Source: Hymenobacter perfusus
GTDB lineage: Bacteria; Bacteroidota; Bacteroidia; Cytophagales; Hymenobacteraceae
Assembly (NCBI RefSeq): GCF_003944765.1
Contig: NZ_RWIU01000001.1
Coordinates: 682,001-746,000 of the forward strand
Direction of reading: 5' to 3'
Length of the DNA: 64,000 nucleotides
Below, piece after piece: positions 25,678 to 34,014 of the stretch. Under the pieces are notes generated by a model that saw nothing but the letters and a program-made list of their open reading frames with translations, was not told the origin of the DNA and made no database searches. Position numbers and translations under genes: made by a program. The first letter of the stretch is position 1, and the number at the start of each line of letters is the position of its first letter.

Positions 25678-26838
25678 CTATTTTGGCGGCGCGGCGGCAC
25701 CAGTGGCCTCCGGAGCAACCGGGGCCGGCTGCCGCACCGAATCGGGGGCGGCTTTCAGCAGATTAGGTTGCCAGACCAGGACCGGCGCGGGCGGCACTTG
25801 CAGCCCGATGCGGCGCGGCAGCAGCAGGGCGGTTACCTGCGCTTCGCGGCGGGGGGTAAGGGCCGCCGCCAGTAGAGGCCCAGGCGCGCCAGGGCCGAGC
25901 AATGGCCGCAGGAAGTCGCGCACGGCGAAGAAAGCGGAGTCAATATACGTGGGCTCGAAGGAGTATGGAACGTGGCCGGCCCCGCGCAACCTACGCAGTA
26001 CGTTGGGCACGCCCACCGCGTTAGCACGCAAGCGCAATGCCCCGCTGCCGTACACTAACTGGGCCGGCAGCTGCGCCCCGATGGTACCTTTCGCGTAGGG
26101 CACCAGTCCGTCGCGGGTGCCGTGCACGCTGCAAAGGGGCGGGTCGCCGGCTTCCAGCCAGCTGGCCCGGGCCAGGGCGCCGCACAGGTTTACCACTCCA
26201 CGCGGGCGGCTACTGTAGCCCGCGTTGCCGCCGTTGCCTTCCAGACCGCCCAGCGCGGCAATATCGAGATAAGCGGGTACTTCCGAAAGCTTGTTGAGGT
26301 AGCCGGTTTGCAGGGCCATGAACCCACCGGCCGAGGAGCCGCCCACAAACACGTACTGCGGATGTACCCGAAACCGCCTAGCCGTAGCCGCGTCGTGGCG
26401 GAAGAAACGTACGGCTGCCCGCATGTCCTGCGTAGCCCGGATAGCTGCCCGCCCGATGCCTACGGTATCAAACGGAAAGAAATAGAGCCGGTAATCAATA
26501 GTGGCCGTGACGTAGCCGAGGCGGGCCAGCCGGGTGCAGAGAGCGGTCATCACGGCATCGTCGCGGGTGCCGGTGAGGAAGCCGCCCTCGTGGGCCAGCA
26601 CCACCAGCGGCCGGCGCCGTACCGTGTCGCCCACGGGCTCATACACGTCCATGTACAGCGTCTGAGGCAAGCCGAGTATGGTGGTGACGTGGGCAAATTC
26701 CACATCGTGGCGTACCTGCACCTGCCGGAAAACCGGCCGATAGTAGCGGCCCCGGGTGGTGTCGATGGGGGCTTTCTGGGCCCGGGTAGTCAGGGGAAGC
26801 AGACAGAGTGCCAGCAGTACCAGCAGGTAATATTTCAT
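25678..26838 (-). CDS. Secreted alpha/beta hydrolase (carboxylesterase-like)
   Basis: A 386-residue protein. MKYYLLVLLALCLLPLTTRAQ is a signal peptide, which decides the start at 26838. Esterase/lipase blocks: RRPLVVLAHEGGFLTG (oxyanion loop), ATIDYRL, AIRATQDMRAAVRFFRHDA, and YVFVGGSSAGGFMALQTGY with the nucleophile Ser in GSSAGG. SVHGTRDGLVPY carries the acid and GAGHVPYS the His. The last about 60 residues are Pro/Ala-rich (...PAPVAPEATGAAAPPK) and unlike a T9SS domain. It is a tandem paralogue of the gene at 26916-28141. The substrate is unknown. Confidence 0.87.
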   Translation of the reverse strand: MKYYLLVLLALCLLPLTTRAQKAPIDTTRGRYYRPVFRQVQVRHDVEFAHVTTILGLPQTLYMDVYEPVGDTVRRRPLVVLAHEGGFLTGTRDDAVMTALCTRLARLGYVTATIDYRLYFFPFDTVGIGRAAIRATQDMRAAVRFFRHDAATARRFRVHPQYVFVGGSSAGGFMALQTGYLNKLSEVPAYLDIAALGGLEGNGGNAGYSSRPRGVVNLCGALARASWLEAGDPPLCSVHGTRDGLVPYAKGTIGAQLPAQLVYGSGALRLRANAVGVPNVLRRLRGAGHVPYSFEPTYIDSAFFAVRDFLRPLLGPGAPGPLLAAALTPRREAQVTALLLPRRIGLQVPPAPVLVWQPNLLKAAPDSVRQPAPVAPEATGAAAPPK

Positions 26839-26868
26839 CCGTAACAGCCCATCCAGATCAGGCCGGCC

Positions 26869-26876
26869 CAAAGATA
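26869..26876 (-). promoter_or_regulatory. -7 box of the first secreted hydrolase
   Basis: Minus-strand TATCTTTG, an exact match, 30 bases upstream of the start at 26838. Confidence 0.5.
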
Positions 26877-26915
26877 CGGCGTCGCTACCCAGCGGCAGAA
26901 ACTTCGGGCCTGACC

Positions 26916-28141
26916 TTAGTCAAATACCACCCGACGCGAAGCCAACCCTTCGGTGCGCAACAGATAGGTACCAGCGGGCAGGTTTTCGCGCGGCACCAAC
27001 AGTTCAGGCTGCTCCCACCGGAGGCGGCGTACTATGCGGCCAGTAGCATCCAGCAGTTCCGCCGATTGACGCCGAAACAGCTGCGCGGCGGGCCACTGCA
27101 CCCGGATGGCGTCGGTAGCGGGCACCGGAAATACCTGCGGGGCCGTGGCAGCACTGGTTTTTACCGCCGTAACGGTAGCCGGTTGCCGCAGCAAGGGCCG
27201 CAGAAAGTCGCGCACGAAGCGCGTGGTAGTATCCAGATACGCCGCAGCCGCAGCACTACTGCCGCTGTAGGGTACATGGCCGGCCCCTTTGAAGGTGTAT
27301 AACGGATTGGCTACTCCTACCGCCGTGGCCCGCACTTTCAGCACGGCGCTGCCGTACACTTTCTGGGGAGGCAGGCCACTTCCCACGGTGCCGGCACCAT
27401 AAGGCACCACCGCGTCGGCGGTACCGTGCAGGCTCACGAATGGCACATTTCCGGCCTCAATCCACCACGGACGGCCCAGGGCCCCGCACAAATTGATAAC
27501 GCCCTGCACGTTGCTGGCGTAACCGGGGTTGCCGCTGCTACCTTCCAGACCGCCCAGAGCAGCCAGTCCGAGGTAAGCAGGCACTTCCGACTCCTTATCC
27601 AGATACCCGGTTTGCAGAGCCATGAATGCTCCTGCCGAAGAGCCGCCGGCGTAAATAAAGCCGGGGTGAATACGGTAGGCTTTGGTGGTAGCCGCGTCCC
27701 GACGGAAAAAGCGGACGGCGGCGCGCATATCCTGCGTGGCCCGAATAGCAGCCCGGCCAATATTCACGGTGTCGAAGGGCAGAAACAGCAGACGGTAATC
27801 AATGCTGGCTGTAACGTAGCCCATGCGCGCAAAGCGGGTACAGAGCTCCACTATTTCGGCATCAGTCCTGTTGCCCGACACAAACCCGCCGCCGTGCGCA
27901 AACACCAGCAGCGGCCGGCGGCGCACCGTATCACCCACGGGCTGGTACACGTCCAGCCGCAGATTCTGGTTGTTGCCCAGGAAGTCGGGGGCCGCGCCGT
28001 ACGTTACATCCTGCGTACGGGTGACCGTGGCAAAGATGGGCCGGTAATAACGACCGCCGGTGGTATCAATCCGGGTTTGGGCGGTTCCCGTTCCCGGGTT
28101 CCACAGCCAGAGAAGTACGATGGCAAGGAGAAGTTTTTCAT
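26916..28141 (-). pseudogene. Secreted alpha/beta hydrolase with T9SS C-terminal domain, frameshifted at its start
   Basis: The body (about 400 codons from 28130) is intact and paralogous to the preceding hydrolase: TRIDTTGGRYYRPIF, DVYQPVGDTVRRRPLLVFAHGGGFVSG, FIYAGGSSAGAFMALQTGYLDKESEVPAYL with nucleophile Ser in GSSAGA, and GAGHVPYS. It ends in a T9SS sorting domain (VFPVPATDAIRVQWP...AGTYLLRTEGLASRRVVFD). The natural ATG at 28139-28141 is followed by five A (minus strand) and then goes out of frame. A sixth A would give MKKLLLAIVLLWLW...TAQ, an ideal signal peptide in the body frame. As read, the only in-frame start is a GTG at 27950, which loses the signal. Either a real frameshift, a phase-variable tract or a homopolymer sequencing error. 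Confidence 0.75.
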
Positions 28142-28279
28142 CTGACGGGACAATTTGACTTAGATACTATTTAATATAATTATTTCAGAAAGCAATTTCC
28201 TTTTTCTACACTTATAGTCGCATTCTGAAGCAATACGCGGCGCGGTTGAGTAGGTTTACGGACTCAGCTGCTACGTTTT

Positions 28280-29182
28280 ATGCCTACCACTCCTCCTCCA
28301 CTCCAGCCCGGCGACCAGGTTGCCATTGTGTGTCCTGCCCGCAAAGCCTCGCACGAGGAATTGGCGGCGGCCGTAGCCACCCTCGAAAGCTGGAACCTGC
28401 GCGTGGTGTTGGGAAGCAGTACCAACGTGGCGCATCACCAGTTCGGGGGAGACGACGAAGTGCGCCGCCAGGATTTCCAGCAGCAGCTTGACAACCCCGA
28501 AATCCGCGCTATTCTGTGCGCCCGGGGTGGTTACGGAACCACCCGCATCATCGACGGTATCGACTTCAGCCGGTTTGCTCAGGAGCCGAAATGGATTGCC
28601 GGCTTCTCCGACATTACCACCCTCAACTGCCACCTGCTGCGGCGTGGCCACCAAAGCATCCACGGCGTGATGCCGCTGCTGTTTCATCTGGAGGGCGGCT
28701 CCGCTTCGTTGGAAAGCCTGCGCCGGGCTTTGTTCGGGGAGGAAATCAGCTACGTGGCCCCGGCGCACCCGCTCAATCAGTTCGGCACGGCCACCGGTGA
28801 GCTGGTAGGCGGCAACCTCAGCATTCTGCAAACCCTCACCGGCACGCAGTCGGAGGTGCCCACGGCCGGCCGCATCCTGTTTCTGGAGGATATTGATGAA
28901 TATCTGTATGCCATTGACCGGATGCTGGTGCACCTGGACCGTACGGGCAAGCTGGCCGGACTGGCCGGACTGCTCGTCGGCCACTTTACCAATCCTCAGG
29001 ACAATACCGTGCCCTACGGCCAGAGTCCGGGCGAAATCATCAACCATTACGCCACGCGCTATGGCTTTCCGGTGGCCCACGGCTTTCCGGTGGGCCATGA
29101 GGCCGACAACCAAGCCTTGATCGTAGGGCGGGAGGCACGCCTCACCGTAACTGCCGAAGGCTCCCGTCTGGCGTATAGCTAA
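28280..29182 (+). CDS. LD-carboxypeptidase (S66 family)
   Basis: A 300-residue peptidase of the LdcA type that trims the terminal D-Ala from the tetrapeptide of murein during recycling. The nucleophile is S110 in IAGFSDITTLN. E203 (FLEDIDEY) and H273 (GFPVGHEADN) complete the Ser-Glu-His triad, all at the family's usual positions. No signal peptide, so it acts in the cytoplasm as expected for recycling. The GNAT gene starts 22 bases after its stop and is probably co-transcribed. The gap upstream (28142-28279) is AT-rich and must hold divergent promoters. Confidence 0.93.
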   Translation: MPTTPPPLQPGDQVAIVCPARKASHEELAAAVATLESWNLRVVLGSSTNVAHHQFGGDDEVRRQDFQQQLDNPEIRAILCARGGYGTTRIIDGIDFSRFAQEPKWIAGFSDITTLNCHLLRRGHQSIHGVMPLLFHLEGGSASLESLRRALFGEEISYVAPAHPLNQFGTATGELVGGNLSILQTLTGTQSEVPTAGRILFLEDIDEYLYAIDRMLVHLDRTGKLAGLAGLLVGHFTNPQDNTVPYGQSPGEIINHYATRYGFPVAHGFPVGHEADNQALIVGREARLTVTAEGSRLAYS

Positions 29183-29204
29183 CACCCTGCAACCTGCAAG
29201 TAAT

Positions 29205-29726
29205 ATGTCCGTCATCATTCGTTGCGTAGCTGCCCCGGAGTTTCGGCAGCACATAAGCGCTCTGCTTGAACTGCTCCGCGACGCGGTGGATGCGGAGGCA
29301 TCCGTAGGCTTTCTGCCCCCGCTGGCCGCGGCCGAAGGGCAGGCCTTCTGGGAAGGCGTGGAGGCAGCCGTTGCGGCCGAAACCACGCTGCTCCTCGTTG
29401 CGGAAGAAGCCGGGCAGCTGACCGGCACCGTACAGCTGGTGCTGGCCACCAAACCCAACGGCCTGCACCGCGCCGAAATATCCAAGCTGCTGGTTCACTC
29501 CCGGGCCCAGCGGCGCGGCATCGGCCGCCAGCTCATGCTGGCGGTGGAGGAACTGGCCCGGCAGCACGGCCGCTCCACCGTGGTACTGGATACGCTGCAG
29601 GGTGCCGGCTCGGAGCAACTCTACCAACGCCTGGGGTATACCGCAGCCGGCGCCATTCCGGCTTTTGCCCGCGTGCCCGGCGGGGAACTGGCGGCTACGG
29701 TGGTGTATTACAAGCTGCTGGAATAA
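29205..29726 (+). CDS. GNAT family N-acetyltransferase
   Basis: A 173-residue acetyl-CoA-dependent transferase. The LLLVAEEAGQLTGTVQLVLATKPNG strands lead to the acetyl-CoA loop SRAQRRGIGRQLMLAVEELAR (R-x-x-G-I-G), followed by STVVLDTLQGAGSEQLYQRLGYTAAGAIPAFAR. Full-length fold. The substrate is unknown; the neighbouring LD-carboxypeptidase makes a link to muropeptide or amino-acid metabolism possible but unproven. Confidence 0.9.
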   Translation: MSVIIRCVAAPEFRQHISALLELLRDAVDAEASVGFLPPLAAAEGQAFWEGVEAAVAAETTLLLVAEEAGQLTGTVQLVLATKPNGLHRAEISKLLVHSRAQRRGIGRQLMLAVEELARQHGRSTVVLDTLQGAGSEQLYQRLGYTAAGAIPAFARVPGGELAATVVYYKLLE

Positions 29727-29753
29727 CGATTTTACCAAGCACATAACAGACAC

Positions 29754-29790
29754 AAAAAAGCCTCCGCAAGCTGATGCGGAGGCTTTTTTA
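29754..29790. terminator. Intrinsic terminator
   Basis: AAAAAAGCCTCCGCA / TGCGGAGGCTTTTTT with a short loop, between the convergent GNAT and M28 peptidase genes. Confidence 0.9.
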
Positions 29791-29808
29791 CCGAAACCGT
29801 ATTCGATC

Positions 29809-30816
29809 CTACTCGCTGTACAGCACCGTGAGCAACGTTTGGCCTACCGCTTTAAGGGTGCGCCGGTCAATGATGCTCATGTTGTCCTGAGTGGTGTGGT
29901 GGTAGGGCTGAAACTCGCCGTTGGGCAGGAAGTCGATGATGTCGATGGTGCGGATACCGGCCTGGTTGGTAAACACGTGGTCATCGGTGATGCCGTAGCC
30001 ATCGGCAAACAGGAAATTATCGGAGAATCCCAGCTCAGCCGCCGTATTCCACACTTTGTCCACCACGTCGCGGGCCTTTTGGCGGGACAGCTCTTCCCGG
30101 CTGAACTTACCGCCCTTGGCTCCTACCATATCCAGCAGAATGCCATAATTGGGCTTGTAGTTGGCTGGCAGCAGGTTTTTGGCCCAGTACTGGGAGCCTA
30201 GGCACCAGGATTCCTGGCTGCCGAGCAGGTTTTTCTTCTCGCCCTGCGTGCTGCCGTCGTAGCCGTAATCCTCCGAGTCGAACAGGATAAAATCGACCCC
30301 GACGCCGGGGGCCAGGCTATCCTGTTGCGCGCCCAGCACCCGGGCCATTTCCAGGGCCACGGCCACGCCGCTGGCCCCATCGCAGGCCCCGTCGAGGGGC
30401 GCGTTTTTCTTGTCCTTATCCTTATCGGCGAAGGGGCGCGTGTCCCAGTGGGCGAAAATGGCCACCCGGCGCGGAGCCTGGGGCATGTACTGGGCAATGA
30501 TGTTGCGCGACTTGAGCATTTTGCCATCAAACGCCATAGCCTCAAACGGCTGCTCCTTCACCGTCAGGCCGGCTTCCTTGAATTTGCGGATAATCCAGTC
30601 GCCGGTTTGGACGTGGGCCGGGGTGTTGGGTACCCGCGGCCCAAAAGCTACCTGCCGGGCCGTAAACGAGTAGGCCGAGTCGGCATTGAAATCCGGAGCC
30701 TTGGGTACGGCGGCAGTAGCGGCATCGGTAGTTTCGGCGGTGTCTTTTTTAGCGGGACACGCCGTGAGCAGTAGCAGACTGGCCAGGGCAGCCGGGGCAA
30801 GGCGAAAGAGGTTCAT
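29809..30816 (-). CDS. M28 family peptidase / glutaminyl cyclase-like lipoprotein
   Basis: A 335-residue protein. MNLFRLAPAALASLLLLTAC is a lipoprotein signal (lipobox L-T-A-C). The catalytic part has the zinc-site pattern of M28 peptidases: IFAHWDTRPFAD (His-x-Asp), DGACDGASGVAVALEMARVL (Asp), FILFDSEDYG (Glu/Asp), LLDMVGAKGG (Asp) and YHHTTQDNMSII (His). This layout, and the WDTRP variant, is close to bacterial and animal glutaminyl-peptide cyclotransferases, so a cyclase activity is as likely as an aminopeptidase one. Transcribed alone on the minus strand. Confidence 0.88.
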   Translation of the reverse strand: MNLFRLAPAALASLLLLTACPAKKDTAETTDAATAAVPKAPDFNADSAYSFTARQVAFGPRVPNTPAHVQTGDWIIRKFKEAGLTVKEQPFEAMAFDGKMLKSRNIIAQYMPQAPRRVAIFAHWDTRPFADKDKDKKNAPLDGACDGASGVAVALEMARVLGAQQDSLAPGVGVDFILFDSEDYGYDGSTQGEKKNLLGSQESWCLGSQYWAKNLLPANYKPNYGILLDMVGAKGGKFSREELSRQKARDVVDKVWNTAAELGFSDNFLFADGYGITDDHVFTNQAGIRTIDIIDFLPNGEFQPYHHTTQDNMSIIDRRTLKAVGQTLLTVLYSE

Positions 30817-30837
30817 ACCAGTGAAGAAAAAATGTCG

Positions 30838-30932
30838 TGCAGCGGCGGCGCCGGAGCATCACGCGTGCTAATGTTGCAATGGCAATTATATACGATTATG
30901 CACGAGCGAGATGCTGCGGCAGCGCCGCTGCA
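30838..30932. repeat. Imperfect 22-bp inverted repeat in the M28 upstream region
   Basis: TGCAGCGGCGGCGCCGGAGC at 30838 pairs with 30911-30932, with 3 mismatches in 22 bases, enclosing about 51 AT-richer bases. It lies between cysS (ends 30953) and the M28 start, so it may also terminate cysS or hold the M28 promoter. Confidence 0.45.
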
Positions 30933-30952
30933 TAACGTTCAGACGCACCTTT

Positions 30953-32500
30953 TTACTCCTCGCTATACGCCCAGTCGACGCCGGCTTTGGTGTCCTTCAC
31001 CACAATACCCTGCTCTTTGAGCGCGGCCCGGATCTGGTCTACTTTATCGTAGGCTTTGGTGGATTTGGCTTCCTGATAGAACTCCAGGGTGAGGCGCAGC
31101 AGGTCTTCGGCACTGGCGCGGGGCTCATCTACCAGGCCCAGCACGTCCTGCACTAACGTCTGGTAGGCATCGGTGGCAGTTTGTACGGCGGCAGCACTCA
31201 CCGTCGCCAGCGTGGCCGGGTTGGCGGCAAAACCATTGAGCTTGCGCAACAGATTGAACAGGCTGGCAATGGCGCGGGCCGTGTTCAGGTCGTCGTTGAG
31301 GCCGGTGTAGCAGTCCTGCACCAGCTTCTGCAGCTCCGCGTCGGCGGCAGCAGTATCAGGGGCTTTTCCTTCGGCTACGGGTGCTACCGTGCGGGCCTTG
31401 ATAACGTCGGGCGAGAGGCTGAAGTCACGCAGCTTGTCCAGCAGCCGCAGACCGTTCATGAGCTTGCGGTAGCCTTTGCGGGCCGCCTGTAAGCCTTCGT
31501 CGGTAATATCCACGGTGCTACGGTAGTGGGCCTGCATCAGGAAGAAGCGGGCCGTCATGGGCGAGTAGGCCTGCGCCAGCGTGGCGTTGCTGCCGTCGAA
31601 GAGCTGGCTGATGGTGATGAAGTTGCCGAGGCTCTTGCTCATCTTGGCTCCGTTTACCGTAATCATGTTGTTGTGCATCCACACCTGAGCCTCGTTGGTA
31701 GGGTGGTTGCAAGCCTGGCTCTGGGCAATTTCGCACTCGTGGTGGGGGAACATGAGGTCCAGCCCGCCGCCGTGAATATCGAACTCGGCCCCGAGGTACT
31801 TGCGGCTCATAGCCGAGCACTCCAGATGCCAGCCGGGAAATCCGTCGCTCCAGGGCGAGGGCCAGCGCATGAGGTGGCGCTCATCGGCTCGTTTCCAGAG
31901 GGCGAAATCCAGTGGGCTGCGCTTTTCCTCCTGCCCCGCCAGGTTGTCGCGGGAGCCGGCCAGCAGTTCTTCCACCACGCGGTTGGAAAGCTTGCCGTAG
32001 CCCCGGCCGGCCGCGTTGTAGGCGGGCACATCGAAATACACCGAGCCGTTGGACTCGTAGGCAAACCCATTTGCAATAATTTCCTCCACCATCTGAATCT
32101 GCTCGATGATGTGGCCGCTGGCCCGGGGCGTAATATCGGGCGGCAGGCAGCCCAGCACCTCCATATGGTTCTGGTAGAGGTTGGTGTAGCCCTCGGCCAC
32201 TTGCATCGGCTCTACCTGTTGGGCCCGGGCAATCTTCCCGATTTTGTCTTCGCCTTCGTCGGCGTCGCCTTCCAGGTGGCCCACATCGGTGATATTGCGC
32301 ACGTAGCGCACCGTGTAGCCGAGGTGGCGCAGGTAGCGCGTCAGCACATCAAACACCACTGGTCCGCGGGCGTTGCCTACGTGGGCCTCGTTGTACACCG
32401 TGGGGCCGCACAGGTACACGCCCACGAAGGGCGCATTGAGGGGCTCGAAGGCGGCTTTGCGGCGGGTGAGGGTATTGTAGAGCGAGAGTGTGTGCTGCAT
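30953..32500 (-). CDS. cysS: Cysteine--tRNA ligase
   Basis: A 515-residue class I synthetase charging tRNA-Cys. [16 protein letters not shown] holds the HIGH-type motif (H-V-G-N) and a zinc Cys. The other zinc ligands lie in WHLECSAM and [22 protein letters not shown] is KMSKS. DALR-type helices ([21 protein letters not shown]) and a C-terminal tail complete it. I placed the start at 32500 (MQHTLSLYN): a TACTTTTG box at 32507-32514 would start transcription at about that point, so the ATG at 32509 lies inside the box. Possibly a leaderless or near-leaderless mRNA. Confidence 0.96.
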   Translation of the reverse strand: MQHTLSLYNTLTRRKAAFEPLNAPFVGVYLCGPTVYNEAHVGNARGPVVFDVLTRYLRHLGYTVRYVRNITDVGHLEGDADEGEDKIGKIARAQQVEPMQVAEGYTNLYQNHMEVLGCLPPDITPRASGHIIEQIQMVEEIIANGFAYESNGSVYFDVPAYNAAGRGYGKLSNRVVEELLAGSRDNLAGQEEKRSPLDFALWKRADERHLMRWPSPWSDGFPGWHLECSAMSRKYLGAEFDIHGGGLDLMFPHHECEIAQSQACNHPTNEAQVWMHNNMITVNGAKMSKSLGNFITISQLFDGSNATLAQAYSPMTARFFLMQAHYRSTVDITDEGLQAARKGYRKLMNGLRLLDKLRDFSLSPDVIKARTVAPVAEGKAPDTAAADAELQKLVQDCYTGLNDDLNTARAIASLFNLLRKLNGFAANPATLATVSAAAVQTATDAYQTLVQDVLGLVDEPRASAEDLLRLTLEFYQEAKSTKAYDKVDQIRAALKEQGIVVKDTKAGVDWAYSEE

Positions 32501-32506
32501 AGGGTG

Positions 32507-32514
32507 CAAAAGTA
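32507..32514 (-). promoter_or_regulatory. -7 box of cysS
   Basis: Minus-strand TACTTTTG, an exact TAnnTTTG match, only 6 bases from the chosen start codon. Confidence 0.45.
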
Positions 32515-32570
32515 ACCGCAGTTTTTGCAGAATGGGTGGAGGGCACAGATTTTATAACCCGAGCCGGCAG

Positions 32571-32604
32571 CCAGCGCGGCATCGGCCTTGCATAACCGCG
32601 CTGG
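32571..32604. other. 9-bp hairpin between the EEP gene end and cysS
   Basis: CCAGCGCGG / CCGCGCTGG with a 16-base loop, no T-run. It could be a weak 3'-end structure of the EEP-family gene; nothing else was recognised in 32515-32747. Confidence 0.35.
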
Positions 32605-32747
32605 GGGCAAAATGGCGACAGGAACTGCTAAAAAACAGGCAACAAAGTTTTAAACCCGGCATAAGCGGTACAAACCATTTTGCGTGCAGTCTATAAAGTT
32701 CAGCTGGCAGTATGTCGATTCAGCCAATCGGCATATAATTGAGGTTT

Positions 32748-33881
32748 TTAACGTCTGATAGCCGCCTTCTGCAGTTGGTACGTGGCCGTGGTGGGGAAGT
32801 GGTCGGAGTAGGGAATTTCGTAGTGGACCCAGAAGTCGTTGACGGCGAAGCGGGGACCGGCAAACTGGTTATCGATGCGCACGAAAGGCAGGCGGCCGTT
32901 GTAGGTGCTGCCCACGCCGTTGCCCACAGTGGCCCAGGCATTCTGAAAACGGTCGGCCAGCTGGTCGTAGCTGTAGCTGTAGGGCACATCGTTGAGGTCG
33001 GCGCAGAGCAGAATGGGGTAACGGCACCGCTCGAAGCGGCGCACCAGCGTGTCCACCTGCCAGTGCCGCGCAATGGCCCCGCGCTTAAAGCGGCGCAGCA
33101 ACCCCGCGCCTTTCTGCCTGAGGCCGGCTTTGCTGGAGTAGCTATCCACAATGTCCTTCTCATCCATGCTCATGCTCTGCAGATGGAAGCTATACACCCG
33201 AATGGTGTCGTGGGAGGGCAGCTGCACGTCGGCCCACATGGCGTGGTTCTGCGTCAGCTTGCCAAAGTGAATGGTGCCTTTATTAACGATAGGGAAACGT
33301 GAGAACAGAGCCATGCCAAACTCGGCCCCGGCACTGTTGGTAAGGGTTTTGGAAAAGAACGCCTCCCGCCCAGCGTCGCGCCCGATTTTGTCTATGGTCC
33401 GGAACACGCCTCCGTCGCGGGTTTTGGTCCCGGCGGGCTCGTTGTAAAACTCCTGCAGGCACAGAATATCGGCTGGGTTTTCCTGCAGCCAGCGCACCAT
33501 TGCCTTCGATGAGGCCAGCCCCTCATTGCGCAGCTGCGGATACACGTTGAAGATGCGCACATTCGCCGACAGCACCTTTACAATGGGACCACCCGCCCCG
33601 CCCGCAGCCTGCGGTGCCACCCGCAACGGGTGCAGTGCCAGCCCGCGCTGAAAATGGGGCCAAGTAAGCACCGCCAGCGCCAGCGGCAGGAGGGCGACCG
33701 GCCAGCGGCGCAGCAGCCAGTAGCCTATCAGCAGCAGGTTCAGGGCCAGGGCTACCGGCAGCGTGAGAGCCCCGAAAATAGCAGGCCAGAAGGTGTAGGC
33801 CGGAATCTGGGCACAGGCAATAGCCGCCAGCACCCACCCCATCACCAACACGGTACTTTTAAAGGCAAACGAACGACGCAC
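32748..33881 (-). CDS. Membrane-anchored endonuclease/exonuclease/phosphatase family protein
   Basis: A 377-residue protein from a GTG at 33879-33881. AAAGG six bases upstream supports that codon over a TTG at 33887; an ATG at residue 14 is a third option. Two to three hydrophobic segments fill residues about 10-90 (VLVMGWVLAAIACAQIPAY, FGALTLPVALALNLLLIGYWLL, PVALLPLALAVLTW). The rest is an EEP domain: LSANVRIFN, ILCLQEFY (catalytic Glu), PILLCADLNDVPYSYSY (Asp/Asn) and YSDHFPTTATY (Asp-His). Members cleave phosphodiesters in nucleic acids, lipids or inositol phosphates; the substrate here is unknown. The active site faces the periplasm if the N-terminal helices are a simple anchor. Confidence 0.87.
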   Translation of the reverse strand: MRRSFAFKSTVLVMGWVLAAIACAQIPAYTFWPAIFGALTLPVALALNLLLIGYWLLRRWPVALLPLALAVLTWPHFQRGLALHPLRVAPQAAGGAGGPIVKVLSANVRIFNVYPQLRNEGLASSKAMVRWLQENPADILCLQEFYNEPAGTKTRDGGVFRTIDKIGRDAGREAFFSKTLTNSAGAEFGMALFSRFPIVNKGTIHFGKLTQNHAMWADVQLPSHDTIRVYSFHLQSMSMDEKDIVDSYSSKAGLRQKGAGLLRRFKRGAIARHWQVDTLVRRFERCRYPILLCADLNDVPYSYSYDQLADRFQNAWATVGNGVGSTYNGRLPFVRIDNQFAGPRFAVNDFWVHYEIPYSDHFPTTATYQLQKAAIRR

Positions 33882-33916
33882 AGGCAACCTTTCAGAGGCA
33901 GAGTTGATCAGGCTGG

Positions 33917-33924
33917 CAAAGGTA
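33917..33924 (-). promoter_or_regulatory. -7 box of the EEP-family gene
   Basis: Minus-strand TACCTTTG, an exact match, about 35 bases upstream of the start. Confidence 0.55.
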
Positions 33925-33984
33925 GCCGTTCCGCCGCAGCCCGCCGCCCCGGTAAGTGGCCTGAGTTTTGCGCGCTGCGTTGCG

Positions 33985-33992
33985 TACCTTTA
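33985..33992 (+). promoter_or_regulatory. Candidate -7 box of the first giant surface protein
   Basis: TACCTTTA, one base from consensus, 22 bases before the ATG at 34015. A TTTTG lies 14 bases upstream, closer than the usual -33 spacing. Confidence 0.4.
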
Positions 33993-34014
33993 TTTTCCAT
34001 TATTCATTGCGTGT

